Source: Rhynochetos jubatus (Eukaryota > Chordata > Aves > Eurypygiformes > Rhynochetidae). Taken from it: a DNA stretch of 64,000 nucleotides. How positions within the stretch are numbered: position 1 is the first letter of the stretch; every line of letters starts with the position of its first letter. A program made the position numbers and the translations under genes. This document shows, in pieces, positions 61,288-64,000 of this stretch. The DNA is taken from contig CM050656.1 in NCBI GenBank assembly GCA_027574665.1, forward strand, positions 9,003,501 through 9,067,500. The letters run 5' to 3'. Under the pieces are notes generated by a model that saw only the letters and a program-made list of their open reading frames with translations, was not told the DNA's origin and ran no database searches.

Positions 61288-63499
61288 AGCTGGGGAGGGA
61301 GCCATGTCGGTGCAGTGTCGTGCTCCTCTTGGCAGGCCTTTGCAATCCCAATTATCCCTGGAGCTGTGGGCTTTCTGGTTCTCCAGACCCTAACCCTAAC
61401 CCTAACCCTAGAAGTTGCCGACCGCGGTTTCCGGCCACGCCCCCCCCGCGTTCTGGCTAGGAAAGCTGGGGAGGGAGCCATGTCGGTGCAGTGTCGTGCT
61501 CCTCTTGGCAGGCCTTTGCCATCCCAAATATCCCTGGAGCTGTGGGCTTTCTGGTTCTCCAGACCCTAACCCTAACCCTAACCCTACAAGTTGTCGACCG
61601 CGGTTTCCGGCCACGCCCCCCCCGCGTTCTGGCTAGGAAAGCTGGGGAGGGAGCCATGTCGGTGCAGTGTCGTGCTCCTCTTGGCAGGCCTTTGCAATGC
61701 CAATTATCCCTGGAGCTGTGGGCTTTCTGGTTCTCCAGACCCTAACCCTAACCCTAACCCTAGAAGTTGCCGACCGCGGTTTCCGGCCACGCCCCCCGTG
61801 GGTTCTGTCTAGGAAAGCTGGGGAGGGAGCCATGTCGGTGCAGTGTCGTGCTCCTCTTGGCAGGCCTTTGCAATCCCAATTATCCCTGGAGCTGTGGGCT
61901 TTCTGGTTCTCCAGACCCTAACCCTAACCCTAACCCTAGAAGTTGCCGACCGCGGTTTTCCTCCACACCCCCCCCGCGTTCTGGCTAGGAAAGCTGGGGA
62001 GGGAGCCATGTCGGTGCAGTGTCGTGCTCCTCTTGGCAGGCCTTTGCAATGCCAATTATCCCTGGAGCTGTGGGCTTTCTGGTTCTCCAGACCCTAACCC
62101 TAACCCTAACCCTAGAAGTTGCCGACGGCGGTTTCCGGCCACGCCCCCCCCGCGTTCTGGCTAGGAAAGCTGGGGAGGGAGCCATGTCGGTGCAGTGTCG
62201 TGCTCCTCTTGGCAGGCCTTTGCAATGCCAATTATCCCTGGAGCTGTGGGCTTTCTGGTTCTCCAGACCCTAACCCTAACCCTAACCCTAGAAGTTGCCG
62301 ACCGTGGTTTCCGGCCACGCCCCCCGTGGGTTCTGGCTAGGAAAGCTGGGGAGGGAGCCATGTCGGTGCAGTGTCGTGCTCCTCTTGGCAGGCCTTTGCA
62401 ATCCCAATTATCCCTGGAGCTGTGGGCTTTCTGGTTCTCCAGACCCTAACCCTAACCCTAACCCTAGAAGTTGCCGACCGCGGTTTCCGGCCACGCCCCC
62501 CCCGCGTTCTGGCTAGGAAAGCTGGGGAGGGAGCCATGTCGGTGCAGTGTCGTGCTCCTCTTGGCAGGCCTTTGCCATCCCAAATATCCCTGGAGCTGTG
62601 GGCTTTCTGGTTCTCCAGACCCTAACCCTAACCCTAACCCTACAAGTTGTCGACCGCGGTTTCCGGCCACGCCCCCCCCGCGTTCTGGCTAGGAAAGCTG
62701 GGGAGGGAGCCATGTCGGTGCAGTGTCGTGCTCCTCTTGGCAGGCCTTTGCAATGCCAATTATCCCTGGAGCTGTGGGCTTTCTGGTTCTCCAGACCCTA
62801 ACCCTAACCCTAACCCTAGAAGTTGCCGACCGCGGTTTCCGGCCACGCCCCCCGTGGGTTCTGTCTAGGAAAGCTGGGGAGGGAGCCATGTCGGTGCAGT
62901 GTCGTGCTCCTCTTGGCAGGCCTTTGCAATCCCAATTATCCCTGGAGCTGTGGGCTTTCTGGTTCTCCAGACCCTAACCCTAACCCTAACCCTAGAAGTT
63001 GCCGACCGCGGTTTTCCTCCACACCCCCCCCGCGTTCTGGCTAGGAAAGCTGGGGAGGGAGCCATGTCGGTGCAGTGTCGTGCTCCTCTTGGCAGGCCTT
63101 TGCAATGCCAATTATCCCTGGAGCTGTGGGCTTTCTGGTTCTCCAGACCCTAACCCTAACCCTAACCCTAGAAGTTGCCGACGGCGGTTTCCGGCCACGC
63201 CCCCCCCGCGTTCTGGCTAGGAAAGCTGGGGAGGGAGCCATGTCGGTGCAGTGTCGTGCTCCTCTTGGCAGGCCTTTGCAATGCCAATTATCCCTGGAGC
63301 TGTGGGCTTTCTGGTTCTCCAGACCCTAACCCTAACCCTAACCCTAGAAGTTGCCGACCGTGGTTTCCGGCCACGCCCCCCGTGGGTTCTGGCTAGGAAA
63401 GCTGGGGAGGGAGCCATGTCGGTGCAGTGTCGTGCTCCTCTTGGCAGGCCTTTGCAATCCCAATTATCCCTGGAGCTGTGGGCTTTCTGGTTCTCCAGA
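61288..63499 (+). repeat. Tandem 6-unit repeat (1056 bp), two copies
   Basis: About 61288-62443 matches 62344-63499 at exactly 1056 bp. Shared markers are CCAAATATCCC (61525, 62581), CCCTACAAGTTGTCG (about 61581, 62637), GTCTAGG (about 61807, 62863), GGTTTTCCTCCACACC (about 61953, 63009), CGGCGG (about 62126, 63182) and CCGTGG (about 62303, 63359). The run ends at a GACCCT/GACGCT difference near 63500. Confidence 0.85.
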
Positions 63500-63851
63500 C
63501 GCTAACCCTAACCCTAACCCTAGAAGTTGCCGACCGCGGTTTCCGGCCACGCCCCCCCCGCGTTCTGGTTAGGAAAGCTGGGGAGAGAGCCATGTCGGTG
63601 CAGTGTCGTGCTCCTCTTGGCAGGCCTTTGCAATGCCAATTATCCCTGGAGCTGTGGGCTTTCTGGTTCTCCAGACGCTAACCCTAACCCTAACCCTAGA
63701 AGTTGCCGACCGCGGTTTCCGGCCACGCCCCCCCCGCGTTCTGGCTAGGAAAGCTGGGGAGGGAGCCATGTCGGTGCAGTGTCGTGCTCCTCTTGGCAGG
63801 CCTTTGCAATGCCAATTATCCCTAGAGCTGTGGGCTTTCTGGTTCTCCAGA

Positions 63852-64000
63852 CCCTAACCCTAACCCTAACCCTAGAAGTTGCCGACCGCGGTTTCTGGCC
63901 ACGCCCCCCCCCGCGTTCCTCCTAGGAAAGCTGGGGAGGGAGCCATGTCGGTGCAGTGTCGTGCTCCTCTTGGCAGGCCTTTGCAATGCCAATTATCCCT
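63852..64000 (+). repeat. Partial satellite unit at right edge, with aberrant segment
   Basis: The first 149 bases of a unit are present before the window ends. It has CCGCGGTTTCTGGCC, a 9-C tract and, at 63913-63926, GCGTTCCTCCTAGG instead of GCGTTCTGGCTAGG. This is the second distinct patch at that spot, besides the one at 11210. The rest is typical. Confidence 0.9.

Larger units (their letters stand above)
1..64000 (+). repeat. Telomere-seeded 176-bp tandem satellite array
   Basis: The whole window is a head-to-tail array. Following the constant ATGTCGGTGCAGTG from 148 to 63945 gives 362 intervals and 85 surplus bases, so the period is 176 bp with small gains. The surplus accumulates steadily and is explained by longer C-tracts. 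Every unit has, in order: telomeric hexamers (1-23), a CpG-rich segment (24-52), a C-tract (53-60), GCGTTCTGGCTAGG (61-74), a purine tract (75-90), and a constant segment ending in CTCCAGA (91-176). All units point the same way and I see no inverted unit, insertion or unique DNA. TTAGGG on the minus strand and the tandem layout suggest a eukaryotic subtelomeric or heterochromatic satellite. The species and exact chromosomal site cannot be read from the sequence. Both ends of the window lie inside the array, so its true length exceeds 64 kb. Confidence 0.98.

Noticed and set aside
1..64000. Hundreds of open reading frames of 60-190 codons on both strands
   Set aside because: The unit length is not a multiple of 3, so each unit shifts the frame. 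The same pseudo-peptides (telomere tract read as PNPNPNP, LTLTLTL or VRVRVRV) recur everywhere, without promoter, codon bias or any recognisable domain.
1..64000. CRISPR array (constant blocks separated by variable ones)
   Set aside because: The unit is 176 bp, the variable segments are point variants of one sequence rather than unique spacers, and telomeric hexamers are present in each unit.
1..64000. Trypanosoma brucei 177-bp minichromosome repeat
   Set aside because: The length is close and TTAGGG telomeres also occur there, but from memory that repeat is AT-rich whereas this unit is about 61% GC. A direct alignment would settle it.
1..64000. Feline FA-SAT satellite
   Set aside because: It shares GC richness and a TAACCC relation, but its described unit is about 483 bp. 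I see no 483-bp period here.
1..64000. Embedded transposon, SINE or retrovirus
   Set aside because: The phase of the 176-bp unit is never broken by more than a few bases, so there is no room for an insertion.
1..64000. Assembly artefact as the sole explanation of the array
   Set aside because: Units carry many distinct linked variants in ordered blocks, which a simple assembly loop would not create. Exact unit counts in the near-identical blocks (53853-58395, 61288-63499) could still be wrong.

Overview
The window is one uninterrupted tandem satellite array. I see no gene, RNA gene, transposon or unique sequence. The basic unit is about 176 bp. It is repeated head to tail in one orientation from base 1 to base 64000: 362 complete units (56 to 63851) between a 55-bp partial unit on the left and a 149-bp partial unit on the right. 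Each unit opens with 23 bp of telomeric DNA, three CCCTAA hexamers plus CCCTA. Next come a CpG-rich stretch with a SacII-type CCGCGG, a C homopolymer (usually 8 C), a GGGGAGGG purine tract, and about 85 bp of rather constant sequence with two short inverted repeats. The consensus unit, counted by hand, is 58 C, 49 G, 41 T and 28 A (about 61% GC), with 9 CpG (observed/expected about 0.56).

The hexamer is TTAGGG on the minus strand, as in vertebrates and some other eukaryotes, so this is a eukaryotic and probably subtelomeric or heterochromatic satellite. Nothing here fixes the species. If the hexamers run parallel to the real telomere, the chromosome end lies to the left, because the plus strand is the C-rich strand.

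The units are not all alike. Linked variants show that blocks of many units were copied as higher-order repeats (HORs), with a different period in each zone. 1-2170: irregular units. 2170-10200: 20-21 units (3.5-3.7 kb) followed by a 6-unit (1056 bp) repeat. 10200-21227: mostly irregular units with short 4- and 6-unit echoes. 21228-32697: a block of about 34 units (6.0 kb) present twice. 31140-37900: 17 units (2996 bp) twice, plus a shortened third start. 38000-51400: a 22/24-unit family (3880/4234 bp). 51400-53852: near-consensus units. 53853-58395: 13 units (2289 bp) in two almost identical copies. 58396-64000: 12- and 6-unit repeats (2113 and 1056 bp).

The many open reading frames of 60-190 codons are by-products. 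176 is not a multiple of 3, so every unit is read in a new frame, and the same pseudo-peptides recur on both strands. The biological interest is in the telomere-seeded monomer, its fixed hexamer number, the layered amplification, and the possibility of telomere-protein binding, G-quadruplex formation and TERRA-like transcription. These last three are inferences.
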